A stretch of DNA of 31,977 nt from NCBI GenBank assembly GCA_028291845.1, contig JAQGNM010000327.1, positions 1-31,977 of the forward strand. The letters run 5' to 3'. Position numbers and translations under genes: made by a program. Shown here one piece after another: positions 9,676 to 18,060 of the stretch. This DNA comes from Massilia sp. (GTDB lineage: Bacteria > Pseudomonadota > Gammaproteobacteria > Burkholderiales > Burkholderiaceae_D). A model generated the notes under the pieces. It saw only the letters and a program-made list of their open reading frames with translations, ran no database searches and was not told where the DNA came from. How positions within the stretch are numbered: the first letter of the stretch is position 1; each line of letters opens with the position of its first letter.

Positions 9676-10164
9676 ATGAATCATCTCGATAAATTCGATG
9701 TCGCCATATTGACCGTGCTCCAGGCAGATGCAACCCTGTCGATCGCCGCCCTGGCCGAGAAGGTGGGACTGTCGAGCACCCCGTGCTGGAAGCGGGTCAA
9801 GCGGCTCGAAGAGGAAGGCTACATCGAGAGCCGCGTCACCTTGATCAACCGCCACAAGGTGGGCTTGCCGGTGACGGTGTTCGTCAGCGTACGCACCTCC
9901 GAACACGACGAGAAGTGGCTGCAGCGCTTCGCCGCCGCCGTGATCGCCCTGCCGGAAGTATTGGAGTTTCACCGCATGAGCGGCGACGTCGATTACCTGT
10001 TAAAAGTCGTCACCACCGACATCGGCGGCTACGACCGTTTTTACAAAAAACTGATCGCCTCGACGGCGCACCTGACCGGGGTGTCGTCGGCGTTTTCGAT
10101 GGAGCAGATCAAATACTCGACGGCGCTGCCGCTCGAACTGATCGCGCGCGAACTGCCCGCCTGA
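9676..10164 (+). CDS. decR: Lrp/AsnC-family regulator, DecR (YbaO)-like
   Basis: This 162-residue protein has the standard Lrp/AsnC layout. An N-terminal helix-turn-helix lies at about residues 5-50 (SIAALAEKVGLSSTPCWKR), followed by a RAM-type ligand-binding and oligomerisation domain (about 65-150). The segments TPCWKRVKRLEEEGYI, PEVLEFHRMSGDVDYL and MEQIKYSTALPLE closely resemble E. coli DecR/YbaO, a regulator that responds to cysteine and activates cysteine desulfidase. That resemblance is from memory, not alignment. The divergent neighbour is a cysteine desulfurase fusion, which strengthens a cysteine-responsive role. It is first in a tight plus-strand cluster with the binding protein 27 bases downstream. 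No Shine-Dalgarno is evident before the ATG. The symbol is a similarity-based suggestion. Confidence 0.85.
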   Translation: MNHLDKFDVAILTVLQADATLSIAALAEKVGLSSTPCWKRVKRLEEEGYIESRVTLINRHKVGLPVTVFVSVRTSEHDEKWLQRFAAAVIALPEVLEFHRMSGDVDYLLKVVTTDIGGYDRFYKKLIASTAHLTGVSSAFSMEQIKYSTALPLELIARELPA

Positions 10165-10191
10165 GCGGGCGGCCCCCAACAGGAGACTGTC

Positions 10192-11337
10192 ATGAAATTC
10201 ACCAGCATCGCCGCGGCCGTCATGGCCGTGGTGGCCGCATCAAGCCTGTCCGCCGCGGCGGCGGCCCAGGCCCAGACTCAGGTCATCAAGATCGGCCTGT
10301 CCGGCCCCTTATCCGGCGCCAACGCCTTTGCCGGCAAAGACAACGAAAACGGCGTGCGCCTGGCCGTCGAAGAACTCAATGCAAGGCAGCCCAAGCCGAC
10401 CGTGGCCGGCAAGCCGGTGCGTTTCGAACTGCTGTCCGAGGACGACCAGGGCGACCCGAAGGCGGGCGTGAACGTCGCGCAGAAATTTGCCGATGCGGGC
10501 GTGCGTTTTGTCCTCGGCCCCTACAATTCGGGCGTGGCCTTACCCGCCGCGCGCGTCTACAACGACGCCGGCATCATGATGTCGACGGTGGGCACCAACC
10601 CGAAGATCACCCAGTCCGGCTACAAGCTGGTGTTTCGCACCGTGGCCAGCGATTCGCAAGTGGGCGCGCAGGTGGCCAACTACGCCGCCAAAAACCTGAA
10701 AGTCAAAACGGTCGGCGTGATCGACGACCGCACCGCCTTCGGCCAGGGCATCGCCGCCGAATTCACCAGGCAGGCCAAGGCGTCCGGCATTGCCGTCGCC
10801 GGTCAGGAATTCACCACCGACAAGGCCAGCGATTTCGCCTCTATTCTCACCCGTTTGAAAGCGAAAAACGTCGACGCGATTTTCTTCGGCGGCTACGCGC
10901 CGCAGGCGGCGCCGATGGCAAGACAGATGAAGGCGCTCGGCCTGAACGCCAAACTGCTGGGCGGAGATACCTTGTGCAGCCCCGAGATGGCCAAGTTGGG
11001 CGGCGACGCGGTGGCCGACAATGTGCTGTGCGCGCAAGCCGGCGCCGTGCTGGAAAAACAAAAAGCCGGACCTGCCTTCCAGGCCAGGTACCAGGCGCGT
11101 TTTAAACAGAACCCGGACGTCTACGCCGCCGCCTTTTACGATCAAACCATGTTCCTCGCATCGGCGATCGCTGCGACCGGTTCGACCGATCCGACGGTAG
11201 TGGCCGGCGCCATGCGCACGATGACGCATCCGGGCGTGGTCGGCAGCTACGGCTACGACGCCAACGGCAACCTGAAGGCGTCGACGGTGACGATGTACAC
11301 GTTTAAAAATGGCGCGCTGGTCGCGCTGGGCCAATAA
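10192..11337 (+). CDS. Branched-chain amino acid ABC transporter substrate-binding protein (LivK-like)
   Basis: The 381-residue protein has a Sec signal peptide ending near residues 23-27. The mature part begins with VIKIGLSGPLSGANAFAGKD, typical of type I periplasmic binding proteins of the LivJ/LivK family (Peripla_BP_6). It is expected to bind an amino acid or small related ligand in the periplasm. Two cysteines near residues 262 and 280 (DTLCSPEMAK and DNVLCAQAG) could form a disulfide, as in LivJ-type proteins. An AGGAG lies upstream of the ATG. No permease or ATPase gene accompanies it here, so it must borrow a transporter encoded elsewhere or act in sensing. It sits between the DecR-like regulator (27-base gap) and the DUF885 peptidase (17-base gap), suggesting co-transcription. 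Confidence 0.9.
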   Translation: MKFTSIAAAVMAVVAASSLSAAAAAQAQTQVIKIGLSGPLSGANAFAGKDNENGVRLAVEELNARQPKPTVAGKPVRFELLSEDDQGDPKAGVNVAQKFADAGVRFVLGPYNSGVALPAARVYNDAGIMMSTVGTNPKITQSGYKLVFRTVASDSQVGAQVANYAAKNLKVKTVGVIDDRTAFGQGIAAEFTRQAKASGIAVAGQEFTTDKASDFASILTRLKAKNVDAIFFGGYAPQAAPMARQMKALGLNAKLLGGDTLCSPEMAKLGGDAVADNVLCAQAGAVLEKQKAGPAFQARYQARFKQNPDVYAAAFYDQTMFLASAIAATGSTDPTVVAGAMRTMTHPGVVGSYGYDANGNLKASTVTMYTFKNGALVALGQ

Positions 11338-11354
11338 GCAAAGGTGGTACATAC

Positions 11355-13148
11355 ATGAAGAAGCTGTTGATGTCGGCCGCGGTCAGCACGGCCCTGATGC
11401 TGCCGTGCGCGCATGCGGTCGAAGTAAAACCAGCTGCCGCCGCGCTCAGTCAGGCCAGCCACCGCGTCGACGTACTGGCCGACGCCTACTACGACGCCGC
11501 CGCCAGGTTCGAGCCGCTCAACGCCACCGAAAACGGCGACTCGCGTTTCGACGACCAGCTGGGCATGGCCATCGACCCGGCCCGGCGCGCGCGCCAGTAC
11601 GCGCTCTACAAGGGTTTTGTAAAACGCTTGCGCGCCATCGACCGCGCCAGCTTGCCCGAGAAGGCGCAGATCAATTACGACATCCTCGACTATGAACTGA
11701 CCACGGAGCTGCGCTTCGAGCAGTTTCCCACCCACCTGCTGCCGATCACCCAGATGGACAGCATGCCGGTGACCTTGGCGAACTACGCCAACGGCCAGAG
11801 CGCCCAGCCGCTCACCACGGTCAAGCAGTACAAGGCATACCTGAACCGCCTCGATCAACTGCCGGCATGGATCGACCAGGCCATCGCCAACATGCGCGAA
11901 GGCGTCAAGCGCGGCGTGACCGAGCCGAAGGCGGCGATGGTGTCAGCCGTGCCGCAATTTAAAAAGCTGGTGGCGGCGACGCCGGAACAAAGTATTTTTT
12001 ATACGCCGGTGAGCAATTTCCCGACCGGCTTTTCGGCGGCCGACAAGAAGGGGCTCACGGCTGCATACCGCGCCACCATCGCCGGCAAGCTCAACCCGGC
12101 CCTGGCGCGCCTGGCGGCCTACCTCGAAAACGACTACGTGCCGGCGGCGCGCACCAGCACCGGCTGGGCCGCCCTGCCGCAGGGCGCCGAATGGTACCGC
12201 GCGCGCGTGGCCAGCCAGACCACCACCACGCTCACGCCCGAACAGATCCACGCCATCGGCTTGCAGGAAGTGGCGCGCATCCAGGGCGAGTTCGCCATCG
12301 TCGGCCCGCAAATGGGCTACACGGGACCGGCCGGTGGCTTGCCGAACTGGGTGGCGGCGCAGGACAAGTTCCGGCCGTTCAGCACCGACCAGCAAGTCAT
12401 CGACGTCTACCGCAAGCTCGACGCCCAGTTGCGCGTAAAACTGCCGACCATGTTCACGCTGATGCCGAAGGCGCCGCTGGACCTGCGCCTGGAGCCCGAA
12501 CTGTCGCGCGAGACGGCGTCGGACCATTATTCCGCGCCGGCCGCCGACGGCTCGCGGCCGGGCGTGTTCTGGTCGGTGGTGAACGATCCGAAGCAGTACG
12601 GCAGCACCGGCATGGTCACCCTGTTTCTGCACGAGGGCCAGCCCGGCCACCATTTTCACATCGCCCTGCTGCAGGAACTGGGCCTGCCGAACTACCGCAA
12701 ATTCGGCGGCAATAACGCCTTTACGGAAGGCTGGGCGCTGTACGCCGAAACGCTGGGCAAGGAGATGGGCCTGTTCGACAAACCGGAAGATTATTTTGGC
12801 CACCTCAACGACGAAATGCTGCGCGCGGCGCGGCTGGTGGTCGACACCGGCATGCACAGCAAGCTCTGGAGCCGCGAGCAGGCGATCGCCTATATGCGCG
12901 ACACCCTGGGCTACAGCGAAGCCGATGCGAAGAACCAGGTCGAGCGCTACATGGTGTGGCCGGGACAGGCGCTGGGCTACAAGATCGGTTCTTTAAAAAT
13001 CGTCGAACTGCGCCAGCGCGCGCAGGCGGCGCTGGGTGCCAAATTCAGCCTGCCGAAGTTTCACGAGATCGTGTTGAAGGATGGGACGATGCCGTTGTCG
13101 CTGCTGGAGGCGAAGGTGGATCGGTGGATTGCGCAGCAGAGTCGTTGA
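11355..13148 (+). CDS. Secreted DUF885-family zinc metallopeptidase
   Basis: This 597-residue protein has a signal peptide (MKKLLMSAAVSTALMLPCAHA). The body matches the DUF885 family (PF05960), which carries an HExxxGHH-type zinc motif: here HEGQPGHHFH with His426, Glu427 and His432/433. A downstream FTEGWALYAE at about residue 458 supplies the expected third acidic ligand. Family members are poorly characterised, presumed peptidases of the envelope. The gene starts 17 bases after the binding-protein gene, with AAGGTGG as a ribosome site, so it likely belongs to the same transcript. A reasonable but unproven idea is that it releases amino acids or short peptides for the upstream binding protein. 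Length is normal and no lesion is seen. Confidence 0.9.
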   Translation: MKKLLMSAAVSTALMLPCAHAVEVKPAAAALSQASHRVDVLADAYYDAAARFEPLNATENGDSRFDDQLGMAIDPARRARQYALYKGFVKRLRAIDRASLPEKAQINYDILDYELTTELRFEQFPTHLLPITQMDSMPVTLANYANGQSAQPLTTVKQYKAYLNRLDQLPAWIDQAIANMREGVKRGVTEPKAAMVSAVPQFKKLVAATPEQSIFYTPVSNFPTGFSAADKKGLTAAYRATIAGKLNPALARLAAYLENDYVPAARTSTGWAALPQGAEWYRARVASQTTTTLTPEQIHAIGLQEVARIQGEFAIVGPQMGYTGPAGGLPNWVAAQDKFRPFSTDQQVIDVYRKLDAQLRVKLPTMFTLMPKAPLDLRLEPELSRETASDHYSAPAADGSRPGVFWSVVNDPKQYGSTGMVTLFLHEGQPGHHFHIALLQELGLPNYRKFGGNNAFTEGWALYAETLGKEMGLFDKPEDYFGHLNDEMLRAARLVVDTGMHSKLWSREQAIAYMRDTLGYSEADAKNQVERYMVWPGQALGYKIGSLKIVELRQRAQAALGAKFSLPKFHEIVLKDGTMPLSLLEAKVDRWIAQQSR

Positions 13149-13162
13149 TAGCGGGGACATCA

Positions 13163-13254
13163 GGGGGACTGGCACCCGCAGGGTGCCTGTCCCATATTCG
13201 AGCTATCCTGGCGAATCGAAGATGGGACAGGCACCCTTTGGGCGCCAGTCCCCC
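13163..13254. repeat. Pair of inverted palindromic repeats (REP/BIME-like) between convergent genes
   Basis: Two copies of one motif face each other. 13164-13194 reads GGGGGACTGGCACCC, a 4-base loop, then GGTGCCTGTCCCA. 13223-13254 reads TGGGACAGGCACCC, a short loop, then GGCGCCAGTCCCCC. Each unit can form its own hairpin, and the whole can form a larger cruciform. The element fills the 112-base gap between the stop codons of the DUF885 gene and the M14 gene. It could terminate both transcripts, although there is no T-run. A near-identical half occurs at 23235-23265. Confidence 0.85.
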
Positions 13255-13260
13255 TTCTGC

Positions 13261-14949
13261 TCACATCAACATGAATATCGGATACCGCCGCCACTCCGGC
13301 TCACGATACCGCTCGCAGTTCGCAAAAATAAAATCGAGCACCGCGTTCTGATCGCTCAGCAGCGCCGGATTGACCGCCTTCCACGCAGTGAACTTGGCTT
13401 TCAAGGCCGGCTCATCCCGCAGCAGTTCGGCCGCGTGGTCCTCGAACACATAGTCCGAATACGCTTCCTTTTTCTCCAGCACGCTGTTGAACAGCCCCCA
13501 CCTGAAAAAACTGTCGTGGCCGAGCGGCTCGAGCATTTCGACGGCGTACCTGGCCTGCTCCTGGTCGAGCGAAACAATGTAGTCGCCGGCGCGCAGCGGC
13601 AAGGTGTCGGTGCGCCGCTCGAGCACCACCTCGTCGTGGAACATGTGCCCTTCATAGGCGTTGGCGCGCGACTGCACCGACACCACCTGATAATAATCCA
13701 CCGTGCGCGACTCGTCGGCGGTCAAGCGCTCGAGCTGCACGCCATTCCATTGCAAGCGTTCGATCGCCTCTCTCCACTGCTGCGGCACGATGTACGCTTT
13801 CGGCGCCGGCACCTCGACGTCGGCAGGAAAACTGTCGAAATAGGCGATCTCGCGCTCCCACGGCGCCGCGCGGTCGTACGACAGGCGCGTGTAGTCGCCC
13901 AGGATGCTGGGCTTGTACACCGCGGCGTAACCCTTGAAACGAAACGTCGACGGCTTCGATTCGTCCATCGACCAGTGCACCGGCAGGCTGCGCGCTTCGC
14001 GGTAGGTGGCGCGGTCGACACGGCGCAGGGCCTGGATGGTCGCGCCGTGCTGCACGGTGAAGTCGAGGGCCGTCTCGACCAGCGCGCGCATCGAATCGTA
14101 GCGCGCGGCGTACGATTTGAGCATGTGCGTTTCGGGCATGAAGCCGATGGTGTGGTGCAGCGCCGCGTAGCCGGTGGAAAAGCGCGGGGTTTCGAGGAAC
14201 TCGGCGATGCCGTGGTCGGGGCTGTCCTGCACCGGATTGACATACGGGCAGGTCGGCCAGCCGCGCTGTTCCATCCCGGAGAACATCGCCGGCAGCATGG
14301 TCTCGCGCAGGAACGGTCCCAGGCTGCCGCCCAGCTTGTCGGCCTGGGTGTGAATCAGGGTCATGGTATAGCTGTAGTCGGCGCCGTTGGAGGTGTGGGT
14401 ATCGACCATCACATCCGGATCCCAGCTCGTAAAATGTTCATTGAACACGCGCGCCGCCAGGGTGTCGCACTTGACGAAATCGCGGTTCAGGTCGAGGTGG
14501 CGGCTGTTGCCGCGAAAGCCGAACGACTCCGGACCATCCTGGTTGACGCGCGAACTATCGTTGCGATTGAGGCTACCGTCGACGTTGTAGAGCGGGATGA
14601 ACAGGAACACCGTGCGGCCGAGCGCCGCCAGGCGTTCTGGCTCGACGCAAAAATCGCGCACAAGCGCCATGCAGCCGTCGACGCCTTCCGGCTCGCCCGG
14701 GTGGATGCCGTTATTATTAAAAAAAACCGGGCGGCCGGCGGCCTTGATGGCGGCGCGGTCGAACACGCCGTCGCTGCTGACCACGCCCGCGTGGATCGGC
14801 ACGCCCATGTCGGACACGCCGATCTGCGCGAAGTGCAGCACCGCCGGATAGCGCCGCGCCAGCATGTCGTACCAGGCGATGCAATCGGCCCAGCTGGTGG
14901 TCTGGTTGTGGTTGCCCTGCTCGTAGGGCGTCAATAAGGTGTTCTGCAT
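13261..14949 (-). CDS. M14-family zinc carboxypeptidase
   Basis: This 562-residue protein has all key M14 residues. The zinc ligands are His83 and Glu86 in GIHPGEPEG and His185 in VDTHTSNGAD. The substrate-carboxylate Asn-Arg pair is in HLDLNRDF (Asn155-Arg156), and the general-base Glu273 is in FMPETHMLKSY. The catalytic domain covers about residues 15-310. The roughly 250-residue C-terminal part is of a type I cannot name; it looks beta-rich and may be an accessory domain. No signal peptide is visible, so it may act in the cytoplasm. It begins 26 bases after the histidine kinase stop codon on the same strand, so it is probably the last gene of that operon. The ribosome site is weak. Which peptides it trims is unknown. 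Confidence 0.9.
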   Translation of the reverse strand: MQNTLLTPYEQGNHNQTTSWADCIAWYDMLARRYPAVLHFAQIGVSDMGVPIHAGVVSSDGVFDRAAIKAAGRPVFFNNNGIHPGEPEGVDGCMALVRDFCVEPERLAALGRTVFLFIPLYNVDGSLNRNDSSRVNQDGPESFGFRGNSRHLDLNRDFVKCDTLAARVFNEHFTSWDPDVMVDTHTSNGADYSYTMTLIHTQADKLGGSLGPFLRETMLPAMFSGMEQRGWPTCPYVNPVQDSPDHGIAEFLETPRFSTGYAALHHTIGFMPETHMLKSYAARYDSMRALVETALDFTVQHGATIQALRRVDRATYREARSLPVHWSMDESKPSTFRFKGYAAVYKPSILGDYTRLSYDRAAPWEREIAYFDSFPADVEVPAPKAYIVPQQWREAIERLQWNGVQLERLTADESRTVDYYQVVSVQSRANAYEGHMFHDEVVLERRTDTLPLRAGDYIVSLDQEQARYAVEMLEPLGHDSFFRWGLFNSVLEKKEAYSDYVFEDHAAELLRDEPALKAKFTAWKAVNPALLSDQNAVLDFIFANCERYREPEWRRYPIFMLM

Positions 14950-14975
14950 GATGGTCGCGGAGTGGAGAGATAGCG

Positions 14976-16496
14976 TTACGATACAGCAGTTGGCGGGTCG
15001 AGTGGCAAGGTGATCGATACCACCGTGCCCTCGTCCAGGCTCGATTCGAAGTCGATGGCGCCGCCCAAGGCATGCACGCGCTCGCGCATGCCGATGATGC
15101 CGATGCCGGCCGATGCGGTGCCGATATCGAAACCGCTGCCGTTGTCGGCCACTTCGATGGTGAGCGTACGTTCGGCGGCGGCCAGAATCAGCGCCACCTG
15201 CGCGTGGTTGGCGCTGGCGTGCTTGATGACGTTCGACAGCGCTTCCTGGACGATGCGGTAAGCGGAAATGGCCAGCTCGTTGCCCAGCACCGAAAAGTCG
15301 CCCTCGGAGTGAAAGGTAAACCGGCAGCCGCAGTCGTGGTCGGAGCGGCGGTCGTAGTGGCGCAGCATTTCCTCGACGGCGCCGTGCAGGCCGAGCATGT
15401 CGAGCACCTCCGGGCGCAGGCGGCGCACCAGCCGGCGCCCGCTGGCGTACAGGTCGAGCGTGAGGCGGGTGATCGCCGCCGACTTGTCCTTGATCTGGCC
15501 GAGCGCGTGCGCATCGCCCTGTTCGGCCAGCGCCGCCAGGTGCAGGATCGCCTGCGACTCCAGCCGTGCGGCGATCAGCGAGGCGTTCAATTCATCGTGA
15601 ATCTCGATGGCGATGCTCTTGCGCTCGTCCTCGACGATGGAATTGACCTTGGCGATCAGTTTGCGTTTGTCGGCATCGGCTTTCAAGGCTTGGTTGCGCG
15701 ACGCTTCCAGGTCGCGGGTGCGTTCGGCCACCTTGTTTTCCAGGTGCTGCTTGGATTGGTCGAGCGCCACCGACATCTCGGCAATCGAGGCTTGCAGTTC
15801 GCCGATCTCGCCGCCGGTGGTGACCGGGTGGTGCGATTGAAAATCGCCGCCGCGGATCTGCCGCAGCGCGCCGATCGCCGCCCGCAAGGGATCGGTGAGA
15901 CCGCGCGCCAACAACAGGGCGACCGCCGCCGACACGATCAGGGCCAGCGCGGCGATCCCCAGCTCGATCTGAAAGCGCCGCGCCTGGGTCGCCATCATGC
16001 TGGTCGGCGACATGGTCACCCGCACCGACCCCACCACTTCGGCAGCCTGGGTCGGCGGCTTGCTGTCGCTGGGACTGGACACGTGGGGCGCGCCGTTATC
16101 GGAAAACAGGTTCACCCAGATCACCTGCTTGTTGATCGGCGCGGCGTAATAGCGCGGTTCGGCCTGCAAGGGGAACTGGGTGGTGACGCTGATCGCCTGG
16201 CGCCCGGCGGCGTCGAGCACCTCGATGCGGTAGACGCTCTTGTCGGACTGCACCAGGCCGTTGATGGTCAGCCGCAGATCGGACAGGTTGCCGGAGATGA
16301 CGTTGTATTCGCTGGTTTCGGCCAGCGCGCGCGCCAGGATGCGGCCCCGTTCGGCCAGCTCCTCGGCCACCTGGGCGCGGTGCGAATACCAGGAATACCA
16401 GACGAACGATGAAAACAAAAACACCACCGGCAGCATGGTAATGAAGATCATGCGGGTGCCGATGCTCCAGCTTTGCCAGAAGCGCAGCGTCTTCAT
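14976..16496 (-). CDS. Membrane sensor histidine kinase, NarX/UhpB type (HisKA_3)
   Basis: The 506-residue protein has a first membrane segment at about residues 15-30 (MIFITMLPVVFLFSSF) and a periplasmic sensor region of about 130 residues. A second membrane helix follows at about 175-195, then a HAMP linker and a short coiled coil. The phosphorylation helix is of the HisKA_3 kind: ERKSIAIEIHDELNASL, His near 297. The C-terminal HATPase domain has the N-box EALSNVIKHA, the G1 box DNGSGFD and the G2 region GIGIIGMRERVHALGG. Such kinases pair with LuxR-type response regulators, and one is encoded two genes upstream in the same operon. Its ATG overlaps the stop of the periplasmic-protein gene (ATGA), implying translational coupling. 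The periplasmic domain probably reads either its ligand or the bound neighbouring protein; this is inference. Confidence 0.93.
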   Translation of the reverse strand: MKTLRFWQSWSIGTRMIFITMLPVVFLFSSFVWYSWYSHRAQVAEELAERGRILARALAETSEYNVISGNLSDLRLTINGLVQSDKSVYRIEVLDAAGRQAISVTTQFPLQAEPRYYAAPINKQVIWVNLFSDNGAPHVSSPSDSKPPTQAAEVVGSVRVTMSPTSMMATQARRFQIELGIAALALIVSAAVALLLARGLTDPLRAAIGALRQIRGGDFQSHHPVTTGGEIGELQASIAEMSVALDQSKQHLENKVAERTRDLEASRNQALKADADKRKLIAKVNSIVEDERKSIAIEIHDELNASLIAARLESQAILHLAALAEQGDAHALGQIKDKSAAITRLTLDLYASGRRLVRRLRPEVLDMLGLHGAVEEMLRHYDRRSDHDCGCRFTFHSEGDFSVLGNELAISAYRIVQEALSNVIKHASANHAQVALILAAAERTLTIEVADNGSGFDIGTASAGIGIIGMRERVHALGGAIDFESSLDEGTVVSITLPLDPPTAVS

Positions 16497-17386
16497 CTGG
16501 CGGCGGCCGCCGGGCGGCGCGCAAAACCGCGCGCGGCGGCGCTGACGTCGAGGTCGAGCGAGCGCGCCACGCCATCGTTGACGATGGTGGAAAAATAGCG
16601 CGGGAACTGCGGCGCCGGCAAGTCGCCGCTGGTGGCGAAGGCGTAGGCCATCTCGGCCACCTGGGCGTCGATGTCTTCGACCTCCGAGTAGGTTGTCGCC
16701 AGTGCGCCGGCCTTGACCATGTCGGCCGAAAAGCCGACCACGCCCTGCTTGTGGCGGTAGGTCGACAGCAGGATATTACGGATCGTGTCGGTGTTGTACA
16801 CGCCGCTGTCGGGCATCGCCAGCAGCACGTCGGCGCTGGCGATGCGGTTGAGGACACGGTTGATGTCTTCGCCCGCCGCCATCGCTTCCACCACCAGGCC
16901 GGGGTACGGCGCGCGCAGCAGCGGTTTCAGGTGCGCCGTCTCGAAGCCGGCGATCAAGACCACCTTGACGGGCCGGCGGTACAGCAGCTCGATCAGGCGC
17001 AGCTGGTCGGCCGGCGCCGGTTCGGCATAGACGGCGGTGATGGCGCTGCCCGGATTGGCGGCCGCCACCGCCTGCACCACCTGGCTGGAAGTAAATGCGG
17101 AAATCACCACGCTGTCGTCGTTGCGGCTGGCGCAATCGCGCAGGGCGGCCGGGCCGATGGCGATGTACACCAGCCGGCGCCGCTGGGCCAGCTCGGTCCG
17201 GAAGCTGGCCGCCAGCGGAGAGAGACGCTTGGACAAGTCGTCGGCGATGCGGCGGCTCTGCGCGCTGTCGTCGCCGGTGACGATGTGAAATCTGAAACCG
17301 TCGGCGGGTGCACTGTGCATGCTGGCGCCATGCGCAGGCGTCGCCGCAGCCAGCGCCAGCATCAAGCATGCCCGCCGCAGGCGCAC
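16493..17386 (-). CDS. Periplasmic ABC_sub_bind-type binding protein of a two-component operon
   Basis: I place the start at the GTG that shares one base with the response-regulator stop (TAGTG). This gives 297 residues with a good signal peptide, RLRRACLMLALAAATPAHG. The open frame extends further upstream only inside the regulator gene. The mature protein resembles the ABC_sub_bind family (PF04392). Its second half, with ADVLLAMPDSGVYNTDTIRN followed by LLSTYRHKQGVVGFSADMV, is typical of that fold. The C-terminus is Ala/Arg rich. No transporter genes are adjacent. Instead it sits between a response regulator and a histidine kinase, overlapping both. It is therefore best seen as a sensory binding protein that presents a ligand to the kinase. 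The ligand cannot be read from sequence. Confidence 0.82.
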   Translation of the reverse strand: MRLRRACLMLALAAATPAHGASMHSAPADGFRFHIVTGDDSAQSRRIADDLSKRLSPLAASFRTELAQRRRLVYIAIGPAALRDCASRNDDSVVISAFTSSQVVQAVAAANPGSAITAVYAEPAPADQLRLIELLYRRPVKVVLIAGFETAHLKPLLRAPYPGLVVEAMAAGEDINRVLNRIASADVLLAMPDSGVYNTDTIRNILLSTYRHKQGVVGFSADMVKAGALATTYSEVEDIDAQVAEMAYAFATSGDLPAPQFPRYFSTIVNDGVARSLDLDVSAAARGFARRPAAAAR

Positions 17387-18060
17387 TACGGCTCGATCAG
17401 GCCGTGCTTGACGGCCAGGCGGGTGATGTAGGCCTGGCGGTGCACGCCCAGCTTTTCCTTTACCGACTGGCTGATATTGCTGATGGTCTTGGTCGACAGG
17501 TTCAGGCGCTCGGCGATTTCGGCATTGGTCAGTCCTTCGGCCATCAGCTTGAAAATCTCCAGCCCGCGCTGGTCGAGCTGCGACTGCGGAGAGACGTCGC
17601 CGCGCACCGACAGATTGGCCAGGCGCTCGGCGATCTGCGGCAGAAAATACAGCTTGCCGTCGTTGGCGTGGCGTACCGCGGTGGCGAGGTCGGCCGGATC
17701 GCAATCCTTGGTGACAAAAGCGCGCGCGCCCAGCCGGTAGGCTTCCTTGATCAGGCTGTCCTGATCGAACTGGGTCAGGAACACGATGTTGGCGGCCGGG
17801 TAGTCGGCCAGCAGGGAACGCGCCGCATCGAGGCCGGTCAGCTCGGTGCCGAAGCGGATATCGAGCACCGCCACGTCCGGTTTGAGCTCGGCGTACAGCG
17901 CGGCCGCTTCTTGCGGGCTCCTGGCCTGGCCCACCACATCCATTCCAACCCCGGCCAGCGACATGGCGAATCCCGTCATGACGATCGGGTGATCGTCGGC
18001 CAGCATCACGCGGATCGGCCTTGTCGCCGCCTGCATGCTTGAATTTGAAACAACTTCCAC
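17386..18060 (-). CDS. NarL/FixJ-type response regulator (REC + LuxR HTH)
   Basis: With a GTG start at 18060 preceded by GGGAGG, the protein has 224 residues. An internal ATG at 18036 without a comparable ribosome site, or upstream ATG codons reaching 18132, are alternatives. The receiver domain (about 14-135) has the acidic pair in MLADDHP, the phospho-acceptor Asp67 in VAVLDIRFG and the conserved lysine in FVTKD. The C-terminal LuxR helix-turn-helix (about 155-215) contains LTNAEIAERLNLSTKTISN and VKEKLGVHRQ. It is the first gene of the operon leading to the periplasmic binding protein, the kinase and the M14 peptidase, and it is the obvious partner of that kinase. Likely targets are its own operon or the divergent tonB-like gene; this is inference. 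Confidence 0.92.
   Translation of the reverse strand: MEVVSNSSMQAATRPIRVMLADDHPIVMTGFAMSLAGVGMDVVGQARSPQEAAALYAELKPDVAVLDIRFGTELTGLDAARSLLADYPAANIVFLTQFDQDSLIKEAYRLGARAFVTKDCDPADLATAVRHANDGKLYFLPQIAERLANLSVRGDVSPQSQLDQRGLEIFKLMAEGLTNAEIAERLNLSTKTISNISQSVKEKLGVHRQAYITRLAVKHGLIEP

Noticed and set aside
9783..11105. A 440-codon plus-strand frame overlapping the Lrp regulator and binding-protein genes
   Set aside because: It is out of frame with two well-supported genes and very Arg-rich, with no domain.
13081..14937. A 618-codon plus-strand open frame over the M14 gene
   Set aside because: It runs antisense to a protein with all M14 catalytic residues; its own translation is low-complexity Arg/His/Val typical of complementary-strand frames in GC-rich DNA.
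17387..17704. N-terminal extension of the periplasmic binding protein to 403 residues
   Set aside because: The extension lies in another frame of the response-regulator gene. A GTG at 17386 overlapping that stop gives a clean signal peptide.
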